Shown: positions 35,037-43,550, counted from the stretch's first letter. The stretch: 64,000 nt of DNA from Bdellovibrio svalbardensis (GCF_029531655.1 NZ_JANRMI010000001.1:248001-312000); one strand, 5' to 3'. Notes: a model not told the origin generated them from the sequence alone. Numbers and translations are program-made.

Positions 35037-35609
35037 ATGTACGCGATTATTCGTACTGGCGGTAAGCAATATAAAGTTCAAGCTGGTGATGTGGTTCAAG
35101 TTGATAAAGTTGAACACAAGCTTGGTTCAGAGTTTGATATCAACGAAATCTTGATGGTTGGTGGTGAGTCCACTCATGTTGGTCAACCTCTAGTTAAAGG
35201 TGCGAAAGTAACTGTTGTAGTTACTAAGCAAGCTAAAACTAAAAAAGAAATCGTTTTCAAAAAGAAACGTCGTCAAGGATACAGAAAGTTTGCAACTCAC
35301 AAACAAGAGTTCACTGAACTATTTGTGAAAGCAATCACTTCTCCAGACGGAAAAGTAACTAAAACAGATGCTACGCCTAACGTAGTAGACGTTGCTGCAA
35401 AACGCGCTGAAGCTGAACAAGCTCGCATCGCGGCTCGCAAAGAACGCGCTGCTAACAAATCTAAAGGCGAAGAAGTTGTAAAAAAAGCTGCTAAAAAAGT
35501 AGTTGCTAAGAAGAAAGTTGCTAAGAAAGTAGTTAAAAAGACTGCTAAAAAAGCAACTAAAGCTGGCGCGAAGAAAAAAGTAGCTAAAAAGACTTCTAAA
35601 AAAGCGTAA
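35037..35609 (+). CDS. rplU: 50S ribosomal protein L21 with Lys-rich tail
   Basis: The first 103 residues are a normal L21 (MYAIIRTGGKQYKV at the start, FKKKRRQGYRKFATHKQ later), which binds 23S rRNA. The protein then continues to 190 residues: an acidic/Ala linker, and a final 50 residues with 23 lysines in Ala/Val/Lys repeats (KKVVAKKKVAKKVVKK and the like), similar to histone-H1-type tails. Start chosen at ATG 35037, with GGAGGT just upstream; an upstream in-frame start at 34986 has no support. Followed after 24 bases by rpmA, the usual order. Base and codon use in the tail (repeated gctaagaaa types) resemble the rest, so it does not look like a frameshift. Confidence 0.95.
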   Translation: MYAIIRTGGKQYKVQAGDVVQVDKVEHKLGSEFDINEILMVGGESTHVGQPLVKGAKVTVVVTKQAKTKKEIVFKKKRRQGYRKFATHKQEFTELFVKAITSPDGKVTKTDATPNVVDVAAKRAEAEQARIAARKERAANKSKGEEVVKKAAKKVVAKKKVAKKVVKKTAKKATKAGAKKKVAKKTSKKA

Positions 35610-35633
35610 TTAATTTTTTAAGAGAGGTTTGTC

Positions 35634-35894
35634 ATGGCAAGTAAAAAGGCCGGTGGTAGTACAAAGAATGGTCGTGATTCACAGAGTAAACGCCTTGGCG
35701 TAAAACGCTTCGGTGGAGAAAAAGTTCTTGCGGGAACTATCATTGTTCGTCAACGCGGAACTAAATTCCACGTTGGTAACAACGTAAAAATCGGTCGTGA
35801 TCACACGATCTATTCTGTAATCGAAGGTCTCGTTAAGTTTGAACGTTTCGCAAAAGATCGTTTCAAAATCAGTGTTTATCCTAAAGCAGTTTAG
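35634..35894 (+). CDS. rpmA: 50S ribosomal protein L27
   Basis: An 86-residue L27: [20 protein letters not shown] at the N-terminus, [20 protein letters not shown], and [12 protein letters not shown]. The N-terminal tail reaches the peptidyl-transferase centre. No cleavable N-terminal extension of the Firmicute type is present. AGAGAGG stands seven bases upstream of the ATG. Second gene of the rplU-rpmA pair. Confidence 0.98.
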   Translation: MASKKAGGSTKNGRDSQSKRLGVKRFGGEKVLAGTIIVRQRGTKFHVGNNVKIGRDHTIYSVIEGLVKFERFAKDRFKISVYPKAV

Positions 35895-35911
35895 TCTATA
35901 AGCTGAAGCCG

Positions 35912-35937
35912 AGCCCGAGTAGGAAACTACTCAGGCT
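35912..35937 (+). terminator. Stem-loop after rpmA, first of two
   Basis: Arms AGCC-c-GAGTAG (35912-35922) and CTACTC-a-GGCT (35927-35937) with a GAAA tetraloop and one mismatch. It lacks a T-run; likely a stabilising or processing hairpin ahead of the true terminator at 35993-36020. Confidence 0.5.
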
Positions 35938-35992
35938 AAGCCGAAGTTAGACAAACGGTTCCGATAAGCACCAAGAGATTTTTTCAATACGC

Positions 35993-36020
35993 AAAAAGGA
36001 GCCATCCAAGGCTCCTTTTT
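35993..36020 (+). terminator. Intrinsic terminator after rplU-rpmA
   Basis: Arms AAAAAGGAGCC (35993-36003) and GGCTCCTTTTT (36010-36020), loop atccaa, T-run of six. Only 34 bases separate it from the obg start, so either obg has its own promoter (TATAAG at 36026-36031 is a possible -10) or some read-through occurs. Confidence 0.85.
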
Positions 36021-36053
36021 TGTTGTATAAGTCCTGTTTCGAATGGTGCTGTT

Positions 36054-37085
36054 ATGAAATTTATCGACGAAGTTAGAATCACATTAGCCTCTGGTCACGG
36101 TGGCCCTGGATGCGTCAGTTTTCGCAGAGAATCTATGCAGGCTCGTGGCGGCCCGGATGGTGGCGACGGCGGTAAAGGTGGCGATCTCGTTATCCGCACC
36201 TCAAGACATATCAACTCTCTTGTAGATCTAAGACAAAATAAAAGATACGCAGCTAGAAATGGCGGGATGGGCTCTGGCCGTCAGCGCACAGGACAAGATG
36301 CGGAAGACCTTGTATTAATCGTTCCTGAGGGAACAATCTTCCGTAATATGGATGGTGAGATTATCATCGATATGACTGGAATCAATGAGCACGTTCTTCT
36401 TAAGGGCGGTCGCGGCGGTAAGGGAAATGAATTTTTCAAAACCAGCGTGAACCAAGCTCCAGAGCATGCCCAACCTGGCGAAGAAGGCCAAGAGATCGAA
36501 GTTAAACTCGAACTTAAGCTTATCGCGGATGTTGGTATCATTGGATTCCCTAATGCAGGGAAGTCGACTTTGATTTCTCGTATCTCGGCAGCAAAACCAA
36601 AAATCGCAGACTATCCGTTTACAACCCTAACTCCAAACTTGGGAGTGGTTAAAGCGGGCGACTACAGTTCATTTGTGGTTGCGGATATTCCGGGTCTTGT
36701 GAAAGGCGCGCACGAAGGTGTGGGTCTTGGAATTCAATTCCTGAAGCACGTTGAACGTACGCGCATCTTCATTCACTTGGTAGATGCATCAGGTATGTCA
36801 GGACGTGATCCTCTTCAGGATTTCGAAGACATCAATTATGAATTAAAAATGTACGATGAGAACAACAAGGACAAAGAGGGTTTCTTCCCTCTATCTACGC
36901 GTCCTCAGTTCGTTGTGCTCAATAAAATCGACACTCTCAGTTCCGATCAATTGCAGAAACTTTTGAATTCATTCAAAAAAATAACCGGCACTGCTCCGTT
37001 GGCCATTTCTGCTGTGACCGGCACGAACATCAATGAACTTGTTGTTGAGTTGGGTCGTCAAATCTTGAAACAGGAAGAAGAATAA
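36054..37085 (+). CDS. obg: GTPase Obg/CgtA
   Basis: A 343-residue Obg GTPase. The N-terminal 155 residues are the Gly-rich Obg fold (GGPGCVSFRRESMQARGGPD); the G domain has G1 GFPNAGKSTL, G3 DIPGLVKGAHEG, and G4 NKID. The C-terminal OCT domain of some species is missing, as in many proteobacterial Obg. It acts in 50S assembly and stress response in the cytoplasm. The stop TAA shares a base with the next start (TAATG), so nadD-rsfS translation is coupled. The gene heads obg, nadD-rsfS and rlmH. Confidence 0.96.
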   Translation: MKFIDEVRITLASGHGGPGCVSFRRESMQARGGPDGGDGGKGGDLVIRTSRHINSLVDLRQNKRYAARNGGMGSGRQRTGQDAEDLVLIVPEGTIFRNMDGEIIIDMTGINEHVLLKGGRGGKGNEFFKTSVNQAPEHAQPGEEGQEIEVKLELKLIADVGIIGFPNAGKSTLISRISAAKPKIADYPFTTLTPNLGVVKAGDYSSFVVADIPGLVKGAHEGVGLGIQFLKHVERTRIFIHLVDASGMSGRDPLQDFEDINYELKMYDENNKDKEGFFPLSTRPQFVVLNKIDTLSSDQLQKLLNSFKKITGTAPLAISAVTGTNINELVVELGRQILKQEEE

Positions 37086-38116
37086 TGAAAATCGGTATTT
37101 TTGGTGGAAGCTTTAATCCTCCGCACATGGGCCATATCAACGCCATTCAAACAGTGGCGAAGAAAATGGGTTTGTCTAAAATTCATGTGGTTCCAGCAGC
37201 TCAAAATCCTCTTAAAACTCCGGTAGAAGGCCCCACAGCAGAACAACGTCTTGAATTGACGAAGTTGGCTTTTGCTTCTTACGGTGACACATATTTCGTC
37301 GACGACCAGGAACTAAAACGTGGTGGCAAAAGCTACACAATCGATACAGTTCTTGAGCTTCGCAAAACTTACGATGCCGCTGATTTGTATTTGATCGTTG
37401 GCGCTGACAAGTTTGAAGAGTTGGCACAATGGAAAGACTATCAAAAGATTCTTTCTGAAGTGAATTTGGTGATCACGACTCGTCCTGGGTACGATGTTCC
37501 TGAATCATTGGATGAAATGCCGGCTTACTTGAAGCCTTTGGTAGCTGATTTCGATTTCAACTTCATCGAGTTGACAACAGGTCGTAATATTCAGTTCATC
37601 ACTTTGCGTGATATCGAGATTTCTTCCAGCGAAGTGCGCAAATGGCTTCGTACTGGAAAGCCTGTGGAAAAATATCTTCCATTGGCGGTTGAGTCTTATA
37701 TCAAAGATCATAAGCTTTACAGAAATCTTGGCGAGCGTATCAGCGACTATAAGAAATTTGCTGAGTTCTGCGCGAATGTTTTGTTCGCTAAAAAAGGTAT
37801 CAATGTTCGTGCCTTTGATTTGACGAAAATGACTGCGCCAAGCGAATACACTGTGATCGCATCTGGTACGTCAACACGTCACGCGGCTGCGATGGCCGAA
37901 AATATCGTGATGGCCGTTAAAGAAGAATACAATCTTCATCCACTCAGTGTTGAGGGAATCGACGAGGGCCGCTGGGTTCTTGTGGATTATGGTTCTTTGA
38001 TCGTTCACTTGTTCTATGATTTTGTTCGTCAAGAATACAGTCTTGAAAACTTGTGGAGACAAGGTATCGATCTAGGATTGAAAGATCCAGATGCTGGTAA
38101 AACAGGACCTCAGTAG
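37085..38116 (+). CDS. NadD-RsfS fusion: NaMN adenylyltransferase plus ribosomal silencing factor
   Basis: A 343-residue fused protein. Residues 1-215 are NadD (FGGSFNPPHMGH nucleotide-binding motif; EISSSEVRKWLRTGKPVEKY with the SSxxIR-type motif), which makes nicotinate adenine dinucleotide from NaMN and ATP. Residues about 218-343 are RsfS/Iojap (FDLTKMTAPSEYTVIASGTS; DYGSLIVHLFYDFVRQEYSLENLW), which binds L14 and stops 30S-50S joining in stress. The two are adjacent genes (nadD-rsfS) in many bacteria; here they are one frame with no stop or start between. Preceded by coupled obg, followed by rlmH after two bases. One sequence, no frameshift visible. Confidence 0.93.
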   Translation: MKIGIFGGSFNPPHMGHINAIQTVAKKMGLSKIHVVPAAQNPLKTPVEGPTAEQRLELTKLAFASYGDTYFVDDQELKRGGKSYTIDTVLELRKTYDAADLYLIVGADKFEELAQWKDYQKILSEVNLVITTRPGYDVPESLDEMPAYLKPLVADFDFNFIELTTGRNIQFITLRDIEISSSEVRKWLRTGKPVEKYLPLAVESYIKDHKLYRNLGERISDYKKFAEFCANVLFAKKGINVRAFDLTKMTAPSEYTVIASGTSTRHAAAMAENIVMAVKEEYNLHPLSVEGIDEGRWVLVDYGSLIVHLFYDFVRQEYSLENLWRQGIDLGLKDPDAGKTGPQ

Positions 38117-38118
38117 TC

Positions 38119-38589
38119 ATGAAGTTCGTCTTGTACAATCTCGCCACGGCTAAAGAAGCTTGGGCCGATGAAGTCTGCGAATTGTACAAGAAGAAGATCT
38201 CGTTTTTTATACCCTTCGACGTTCAAAGTCTGAAAGCCAAGAAGTCTGCTCGTGAAGATGCAGACTTCAAGCGCAACGAAGAATCAGAACTCATTCTCAA
38301 AAACATCAGTAACGACGATTATGTTGTCTTGTTTGATGAACGCGGCTCTAATTTCGATTCCATCCAATTCGCAAAAAAAGTAGAAGGCATCTTAGGCAGC
38401 TCTAAGAAGCGCGCCGTATTCATTATTGGTGGAGCTTTTGGCGTTAATGAAGACGTTCGCAAGCGCGCCGACATGAAAGTGGCTCTTTCGCCAATGGTAA
38501 TGAATCACCTTATGGCTCAGGCAATGAGTCTCGAACAAATCTATCGAGCCTTCACAATCATCAAGAAACTGCCATACCATAACATTTAG
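38119..38589 (+). CDS. rlmH: 23S rRNA pseudouridine-1915 N3-methyltransferase RlmH
   Basis: A 156-residue SPOUT methyltransferase. Signature parts: VLFDERGSNFDSIQFA, FIIGGAFGVNEDVRKRADMK (the knot) and the C-terminal AFTIIKKLPYHN. It methylates pseudouridine 1915 of helix 69 of 23S rRNA, using SAM on assembled 70S ribosomes. Length matches RlmH (155). It is two bases after the NadD-RsfS gene, matching the common nadD-rsfS-rlmH order. Confidence 0.95.
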   Translation: MKFVLYNLATAKEAWADEVCELYKKKISFFIPFDVQSLKAKKSAREDADFKRNEESELILKNISNDDYVVLFDERGSNFDSIQFAKKVEGILGSSKKRAVFIIGGAFGVNEDVRKRADMKVALSPMVMNHLMAQAMSLEQIYRAFTIIKKLPYHNI

Positions 38590-38660
38590 GTGCGGCAGGT
38601 CCCCCAAGCGTGGGTCAATTAAGAGAATTTGAGGTTTGCCGCATTGCCGGCTTCAGAACC

Positions 38661-38685
38661 GCAAAAGGTGCCTGGCACCTTTTGC
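38661..38685. repeat. Dispersed palindromic repeat, copy 1
   Basis: GCAAAAGGTGCC-t-GGCACCTTTTGC, a 12+1+12 palindrome, continued by TTCACTCA on its right. A second copy is at 57222-57246 with the central base changed. Both lie in intergenic gaps in the same orientation. Confidence 0.85.
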
Positions 38686-38700
38686 TTCACTCAGCGCATA

Positions 38701-38728
38701 AAAAAAGGAAGCTTGGGCTTCCTTTTTT
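38701..38728. terminator. Bidirectional terminator between rlmH and the glutaminase-like gene
   Basis: Perfect arms AAAAAAGGAAGC (38701-38712) and GCTTCCTTTTTT (38717-38728), loop ttgg. It serves rlmH (+) and the convergent gene at 38750-39520 (-). Confidence 0.9.
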
Positions 38729-38749
38729 GTTTTCAAATTTAATGAGTGC

Positions 38750-39520
38750 TTAGAGCCAAGGTGGGAAATCGCCCAGCTCTTTTTCTGGACTGCGGTTGAG
38801 TTCTAACAAACGGTCCCATTCGTCTTGAAGGAAGCCACTTTGTTCTGCCTCTGCTTGGGCTGCGCTCATTGGAAGTGGGCCGTAACAGTCAGAGTCTGGA
38901 TCGAAGGTGTCATGAGAGCAAATTGCGTATTGCACTTTTGTTTGCTCGCCACCAACGGCCTTGTTCCACTCTGTCAAAGTCATAGGTTTCTGTGGATTCA
39001 ATGCCGGATCCACAACGTAAGCCACTTGTCCTACGCGATAAATTACAGCGACATGATACCACCATTGAACGGAGCCCCCTGGAGCATTCGTAGTCTTTGC
39101 GGAAAGGTTTCCGAAAACGAAGATCTTTTTAGGCTCGGTGAAGTGTTGGGCGATTATTTTTTGAGAAACCATCTCTGCTCGCGCGTAGCATCCGTCATCC
39201 GGGTACATCCAAGTAAGACGGCGGGGGAAATGAGAGTCCGCCATAAAGCGAGTGTCTCGAACATATTTAAACTGATTTTCCAAATCTGGAAGAGAACCTA
39301 CATCAGGGATCTCTTTAAGATCTAACTTCTGAAGTGGTTTCTTGATTCTGTCAGGAGTGGAAGGCCTGCTACCAACAAGCTCGATATGACGAGGATAGTT
39401 TCTAGCAGCAGCTTGCTGATAGGACTCTCCGGCATGGCGATGCGCTGATAAGCCACGAGCTTCAGCTAGAAATGGAATGAGAACAGCGAACGAGAAAAGA
39501 ACCCCTACAATACTTTTCAT
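38750..39520 (-). CDS. Secreted protein-glutaminase-like protein
   Basis: A 256-residue exported protein. Signal peptide MKSIVGVLFSFAVLIPFLAEA. The core has three motifs in the order and spacing of the protein-glutamine glutaminase family (Gln_deamidase_2): DDGCYARAEM (Cys111), WWYHVAVIY (His156) and YVVDPALNPQKP (Asp171), which would form a Cys-His-Asp triad. Such enzymes deamidate protein side-chain Gln to Glu. The N-terminal 80 residues could be a propeptide. It is a lone gene, ended by the terminator at 38701-38728, and divergent from comF. A transglutaminase-like protein with another substrate is the alternative; activity is inferred. Confidence 0.8.
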   Translation of the reverse strand: MKSIVGVLFSFAVLIPFLAEARGLSAHRHAGESYQQAAARNYPRHIELVGSRPSTPDRIKKPLQKLDLKEIPDVGSLPDLENQFKYVRDTRFMADSHFPRRLTWMYPDDGCYARAEMVSQKIIAQHFTEPKKIFVFGNLSAKTTNAPGGSVQWWYHVAVIYRVGQVAYVVDPALNPQKPMTLTEWNKAVGGEQTKVQYAICSHDTFDPDSDCYGPLPMSAAQAEAEQSGFLQDEWDRLLELNRSPEKELGDFPPWL

Positions 39521-39617
39521 AAACCCCTCATATTTCTTCTAGGACGGGGTGTTGGGCTTGTCAAAAGAAAGAGTCCCATTTGTTAACCTGGCCGTCTTTT
39601 TGCGCGCCCCCTCAAGA

Positions 39618-40289
39618 ATGAACTTCTTAACGCAACTCTTTCGATCCTTTGTATTTCCCTGTCTGCATTGCGGATCTTTGCAAAGTACCACTCTGCAATT
39701 TTGCACGAACTGTTTCGCAACACTGAGTAGGTTCCAATCAGAACGCCTTCATTGTTACAACGAAGCCCCCTATCCTATTTACGCACAATACGAATGGAAC
39801 CCTGGTGAAAGCGATCTGCTTTCCACACTTTTTCTTTCGATGAAGGGAAGCAGATCCGAAGCGCGGTGGCAGACCATTGCGCCTTTGTTTGCAAACAAGC
39901 GCATGAGCGAAGAAATTGCCAGCTTGCCGGTTAGGATTGTTCCAGCGCCCTCTTCAGTTAGCGGGCCAGATCATGCCTTTTACTGGGGGAGGGCCTTGGC
40001 TGCGCATCTTCAGGCGGAGTTTGCTCCTTGCCTGGTGAAAGCTCAAAAAAGGCATCAAAGAGGAGCTAATAAGCGACAGAGGCAAAGACTTCGTATTGAG
40101 GTAGATGAAAAATATTCAGGTCTGTCAAAGGAGTCGACGGAGGTTCTTTGGGTTTTTGTCGATGATATCTTAACTACGGGCTCTACAGCGCACGCGGCCT
40201 ATGAAGCTTTGGGGAGCCCCCCTCATTTTGAAGTCTGGGTCTTAGGACGAAGGAGCCTCTCTTGCGGAGCGTCCAGGTATCTGCTATAA
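39618..40289 (+). CDS. ComF-type phosphoribosyltransferase-like protein
   Basis: About 223 residues from ATG 39618; an in-frame GTG 39549 with AGGA four bases upstream would add 23 residues, so the start is open. Zinc-finger-type cysteines come first (CLHCGS, CTNC, LHCYN), then a PRTase fold whose PRPP loop is VFVDDILTTGSTA, typical of ComF. ComF helps single-stranded DNA pass into the cytoplasm in natural transformation; homologues (GntX) also occur in species not known as competent. Followed after seven bases by lolA. A poor Shine-Dalgarno sequence suggests low translation. Confidence 0.85.
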   Translation: MNFLTQLFRSFVFPCLHCGSLQSTTLQFCTNCFATLSRFQSERLHCYNEAPYPIYAQYEWNPGESDLLSTLFLSMKGSRSEARWQTIAPLFANKRMSEEIASLPVRIVPAPSSVSGPDHAFYWGRALAAHLQAEFAPCLVKAQKRHQRGANKRQRQRLRIEVDEKYSGLSKESTEVLWVFVDDILTTGSTAHAAYEALGSPPHFEVWVLGRRSLSCGASRYLL

Positions 40290-40296
40290 CGCCCGA

Positions 40297-40947
40297 ATGA
40301 TTAGAAATATCAGCATCTTGTTTTTTGCCTTAAGCCTGTCCGTAACTGGATTTGCTGCGCAGAAATCAAACGAAACACTGCAAAAGCTTTCCAAGAAATA
40401 TCGTTCTGCCAAGTTGGTGGAGATGGATGTGGAAAAAACCGTGAAACTTGAACTTCAAGGCCGTGAGACCAAGTACGATGGCAAGATCTATCTTGCGAAC
40501 GGAAAGTTTCGCTGGGAAAACACCACGCCTGAAGAAACATTGTTAGTGTTTGATGGCACGACAATTTGGAGTGTGCAGACTCCTCCAAAGGAATTTGGTG
40601 GGGCTCCACAAGTAGCGCGTGGCAAAGTTGATAAAAAGACGAAATCACAAATCCTCATCTCATCTTTATTGGGTGGCGATTTAGAGAAGAATTTTAAAGT
40701 TGTTAAAGAAGAGAAGGGCAGCGACGTTGTAAAAATTGAAGTCGCTCCTCAAGGAAATGAATTGTCTGTGAAGTCTTTGAATCTGGTGATAGATGCAAAG
40801 AAGAATCAGATGACAGAACTTTCCTACAAAGATGATTTGGGAAATCTCACGACGATGAAGTTTTCTAAAATCCAATTTTTGAAAAAAGCAGATAGTTCAA
40901 AGTTTAAATATCAACCACCTAAAGGTGCACAGGTAACCGACCTATGA
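40297..40947 (+). CDS. lolA: Outer-membrane lipoprotein carrier LolA
   Basis: A 216-residue periplasmic protein with signal peptide (MIRNISILFFALSLSVTGFA) and the LolA fold: YDGKIYLANGKFRWENTTPEE, LLVFDGTTIWSV (the lipid cavity strands). It takes lipoproteins from LolCDE and passes them to LolB or the outer membrane. The stop overlaps the rimO start by four bases, coupling the two. It is likely needed for the many lipoproteins in this window (LpoA-like, PilF, the S8 and S1 proteases). Confidence 0.88.
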   Translation: MIRNISILFFALSLSVTGFAAQKSNETLQKLSKKYRSAKLVEMDVEKTVKLELQGRETKYDGKIYLANGKFRWENTTPEETLLVFDGTTIWSVQTPPKEFGGAPQVARGKVDKKTKSQILISSLLGGDLEKNFKVVKEEKGSDVVKIEVAPQGNELSVKSLNLVIDAKKNQMTELSYKDDLGNLTTMKFSKIQFLKKADSSKFKYQPPKGAQVTDL

Positions 40948-42317
40948 AACAAGAGACCTCTGAAAATAAAAAAGTCCATTTTATCAGCCTAGGTTGCCCT
41001 AAGAATCTAGTAGACAGCGAGATCATGGCCGGTACTTTGATGAAGGACGGCTATCAAGTTGTGGGCGAAGCTGAAGATGCTGACACAGTTATCGTGAACA
41101 CTTGCGGTTTTATCGAAGATTCAAAAAAGGAATCTATCCAAAGAATTTTGGATATGAGCGATTTGAAACAACAAGGTAAAGTGAAGAAGGTCGTCGTCGC
41201 GGGTTGCCTTACTCAACGTTATAAAGATGATCTTGTAGAAGGTCTTCCTGAAGCCGACCTTTTCGTAGGTTCTGGTGAGTTCCAAAACATCGCAAAAATC
41301 TTGAAAAAGTCAGATGAAGGTGAAAAGCAAAAGACCTTCTTCAATCTTCCAACTTATTTGCAAGAGGAAGAAACTCCACGCGTGAACTCTCAACCGGGTC
41401 ACCGTGCTTATATCAAAATCTCTGAAGGTTGCATGAAGCGTTGTGCTTTCTGTGCGATCCCTTTGATTCGTGGAAATCTACAATCACGCTCTATTGACGC
41501 GATCGTGGCAGAAGCGAGACTTTTGGTTGCTGGCGGCGTTAAAGAATTGATCGTGATCAGCCATGACTTCACGGATTATGGTTGGGATATTCGTCGTAAA
41601 GATCCAACTCGCAAAGAAAGTCCTGTTGAGCTTTTGAAAGCTTTGGATGCAGTTGAAGGTCTTCAGTGGATCCGCTTGATGTACTTGTATCCAGATGGAA
41701 TCACTCAAGAGATGGTTCAAGTAATCAAAAACAGCACTAAAATCGTGAAGTACTTCGACATGCCTTTGCAGCATATCAATGATGCTGTTTTGAAAAGCAT
41801 GAATCGCAAAATGACTCGTGATGAAGTTGAAACAGCTTTGATGAACATCCGCGAACATATTCCAGATGCAGTTATCAGAACTCAATTCATCGTGGGTTTC
41901 CCTGGCGAAACTGAAGAGCAATTTGAAGAGTTGTTGCAATTCATCGCAGATCAACAGTTTGATCGCGTAGGTTGCTTCCAATATTCACCGGAAGAGAATA
42001 CTCCGGGTGGAAAAATGGAAAACCAAATTGATGCTGAAACCAAGCAATACCGTCACGATGCAGTGATGGAGATTCAGCAAAACATTTCCCGCGATAAACA
42101 TCGCGATTTCGTTGGTAAGACTATCGACGTTATCGTTGAAGGTTTCAGCGAAGAGACTGATTTGTTGTTGCAAGGTCGTTTCTGGGGCCAAGCTCCAGAT
42201 ATCGATGGCGTTGTACTTATCAATGACGGACAAGCCGAAGTCGGCGATATGGTTAAAGTGCATATCACCGACAGTTTGGAATACGATCTTCTAGGTGAGA
42301 TCGTTACCCCAAATTAG
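40944..42317 (+). CDS. rimO: Ribosomal protein S12 methylthiotransferase RimO
   Basis: A 457-residue radical SAM methylthiotransferase. The N-terminal [4Fe-4S] cluster has Cys in SLGCPKNLVDSE, VNTCGFI and VAGCLTQRY; the radical SAM cluster is GCMKRCAFC; the TRAM domain is C-terminal (about 390-455). SLGCPKNLVDSE and CGFIEDSKKES point to RimO (S12 Asp88 modification) rather than MiaB. The gene is coupled to lolA, an uncommon pairing. It converges with the TPR gene, with only two bases between stops. Confidence 0.95.
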   Translation: MKQETSENKKVHFISLGCPKNLVDSEIMAGTLMKDGYQVVGEAEDADTVIVNTCGFIEDSKKESIQRILDMSDLKQQGKVKKVVVAGCLTQRYKDDLVEGLPEADLFVGSGEFQNIAKILKKSDEGEKQKTFFNLPTYLQEEETPRVNSQPGHRAYIKISEGCMKRCAFCAIPLIRGNLQSRSIDAIVAEARLLVAGGVKELIVISHDFTDYGWDIRRKDPTRKESPVELLKALDAVEGLQWIRLMYLYPDGITQEMVQVIKNSTKIVKYFDMPLQHINDAVLKSMNRKMTRDEVETALMNIREHIPDAVIRTQFIVGFPGETEEQFEELLQFIADQQFDRVGCFQYSPEENTPGGKMENQIDAETKQYRHDAVMEIQQNISRDKHRDFVGKTIDVIVEGFSEETDLLLQGRFWGQAPDIDGVVLINDGQAEVGDMVKVHITDSLEYDLLGEIVTPN

Positions 42318-42319
42318 AA

Positions 42320-43531
42320 CTACGGGCAGGCCTCAGCGCCTGCCTCGAACTTTCCAACCCATTCTGTATATTTTGAATTTCTTAGTGCCGTGGTCGCTTT
42401 TCTAAAGTTCACGGCATATTTTCGGTCGTACTTGCACGCATTCTTGTAAGCAATCAATGAGACCTCGAATTTTTTAATTTCAAATGACATTGTCGCCAGG
42501 CCCAGCCAGCTGCGTGCGGCCGTTGGGTCAGCCTCTGTACCTGCCTTATAGTATTTCATCGCGTCTACGGTGTTCTTTTGGTCTTCTAGGACCTTGCCAT
42601 AGGTGTATTGTGCGAATTCAGATTTCGGGAAGTCATTGGCGGCCTTCTTGAGTGTGGCATTAGCCTCTTCCTCTTTACCCGCAATCTTGAGGCTGTTGCC
42701 TAAATTTACAAAAGCATTTGCTGTTTTTGGGTCTTTGGTGGTCGCCTGTTTGCAAGTTTCAATGGCCGCCTCAAAGGTGTTGTCGTCCTGGGCATTCACT
42801 TCGCATAGTTTTTGGAAGAACTCTGGCTTGGGGCCGAGGTTGTCGATCATGTCTTGGAACAGAATACGCAATTCGTAAAGATTCGGCGGATTGCGTTTCT
42901 CATAAAGATTGGCGATTCCCAGATAAGCCGGCTCATACTTGGAGTTGATCTCAATGGCTTTTTTGTAGCTATCGAGGGCGTCTTTATTTTTCTTCTGGAG
43001 AGTGTAAGCGTTGCCGAGCAGACTGTAAGCCTCGAAGTCCTTCTCATCTTTTCCTATCAGAATATTCAAGGCGCGAATCATTTCAGCAGGCTCTTTCTTT
43101 TGCTCATGAGCTTTAGCTAAAAGAATGATTGCCGGTCGGTCAAGCTTGTCGATTTGTTTCCATAAAAGCAGAGTCGTCTTTTCATAATCCTGTTTTTTGT
43201 AGAATAAGTCAGCGAGCTCGACAATTTTTTTGATGTTGCGTGGATTCTTGTGAATTTCTGCCTTCAAACTTTCAATCTTGGCATCCAAGGGATCTATGGG
43301 CGTCGCTGCGACTGCATGGGCATCTGTGTTTGTTGCAGCTTCTGTCGTTTTAGTTGGTGTTGGGGTTAAATCTGCGACAGGTGTCGGAGCGACAGAGGGA
43401 GATGTCACTTTGCTATTGTCTTTTTTTACCTGACCAGAGGTCGAGGATTCAGCAGAGGAGATGTTTAAGAATGAGACAAAAGACAAGAACAAAGTAAATA
43501 GGAAGCGATTGAAATTCAGTCTGTATTTCAT
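42320..43531 (-). CDS. Exported tetratricopeptide-repeat protein
   Basis: Start set at ATG 43529-43531, which gives a hydrophobic signal segment (FNRFLFTLFLSFVSFLNISS); the longer frame to 43684 lacks support and runs into the divergent gene. 403 residues: signal or anchor, Pro/Thr-rich linker (to about 85), then TPR units with the usual W-LG-Y-A-P spacing (for example ALDSYKKAIEINSKYEPAYL, AFVNLGNSLKIAGKEEEAN). TPR arrays mediate protein contacts, probably periplasmic here. The start lies only 19 bases from that of the Flp-like gene on the other strand, and the two may be related in function. Confidence 0.85.
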   Translation of the reverse strand: MKYRLNFNRFLFTLFLSFVSFLNISSAESSTSGQVKKDNSKVTSPSVAPTPVADLTPTPTKTTEAATNTDAHAVAATPIDPLDAKIESLKAEIHKNPRNIKKIVELADLFYKKQDYEKTTLLLWKQIDKLDRPAIILLAKAHEQKKEPAEMIRALNILIGKDEKDFEAYSLLGNAYTLQKKNKDALDSYKKAIEINSKYEPAYLGIANLYEKRNPPNLYELRILFQDMIDNLGPKPEFFQKLCEVNAQDDNTFEAAIETCKQATTKDPKTANAFVNLGNSLKIAGKEEEANATLKKAANDFPKSEFAQYTYGKVLEDQKNTVDAMKYYKAGTEADPTAARSWLGLATMSFEIKKFEVSLIAYKNACKYDRKYAVNFRKATTALRNSKYTEWVGKFEAGAEACP

Positions 43532-43550
43532 ATGTTGTAGTATGACGTAA

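Noticed and set aside
35900-35960. tRNA-like fold after rpmA
   Set aside because: The stem-loop has a GAAA loop, and no anticodon arm, T-arm or CCA-like layout.
42325-42344. Terminator for rimO at GGCAGGC/GCCTGCC
   Set aside because: Real hairpin, but it lies inside the coding end of the convergent TPR gene and has no T-run, so I do not claim it.
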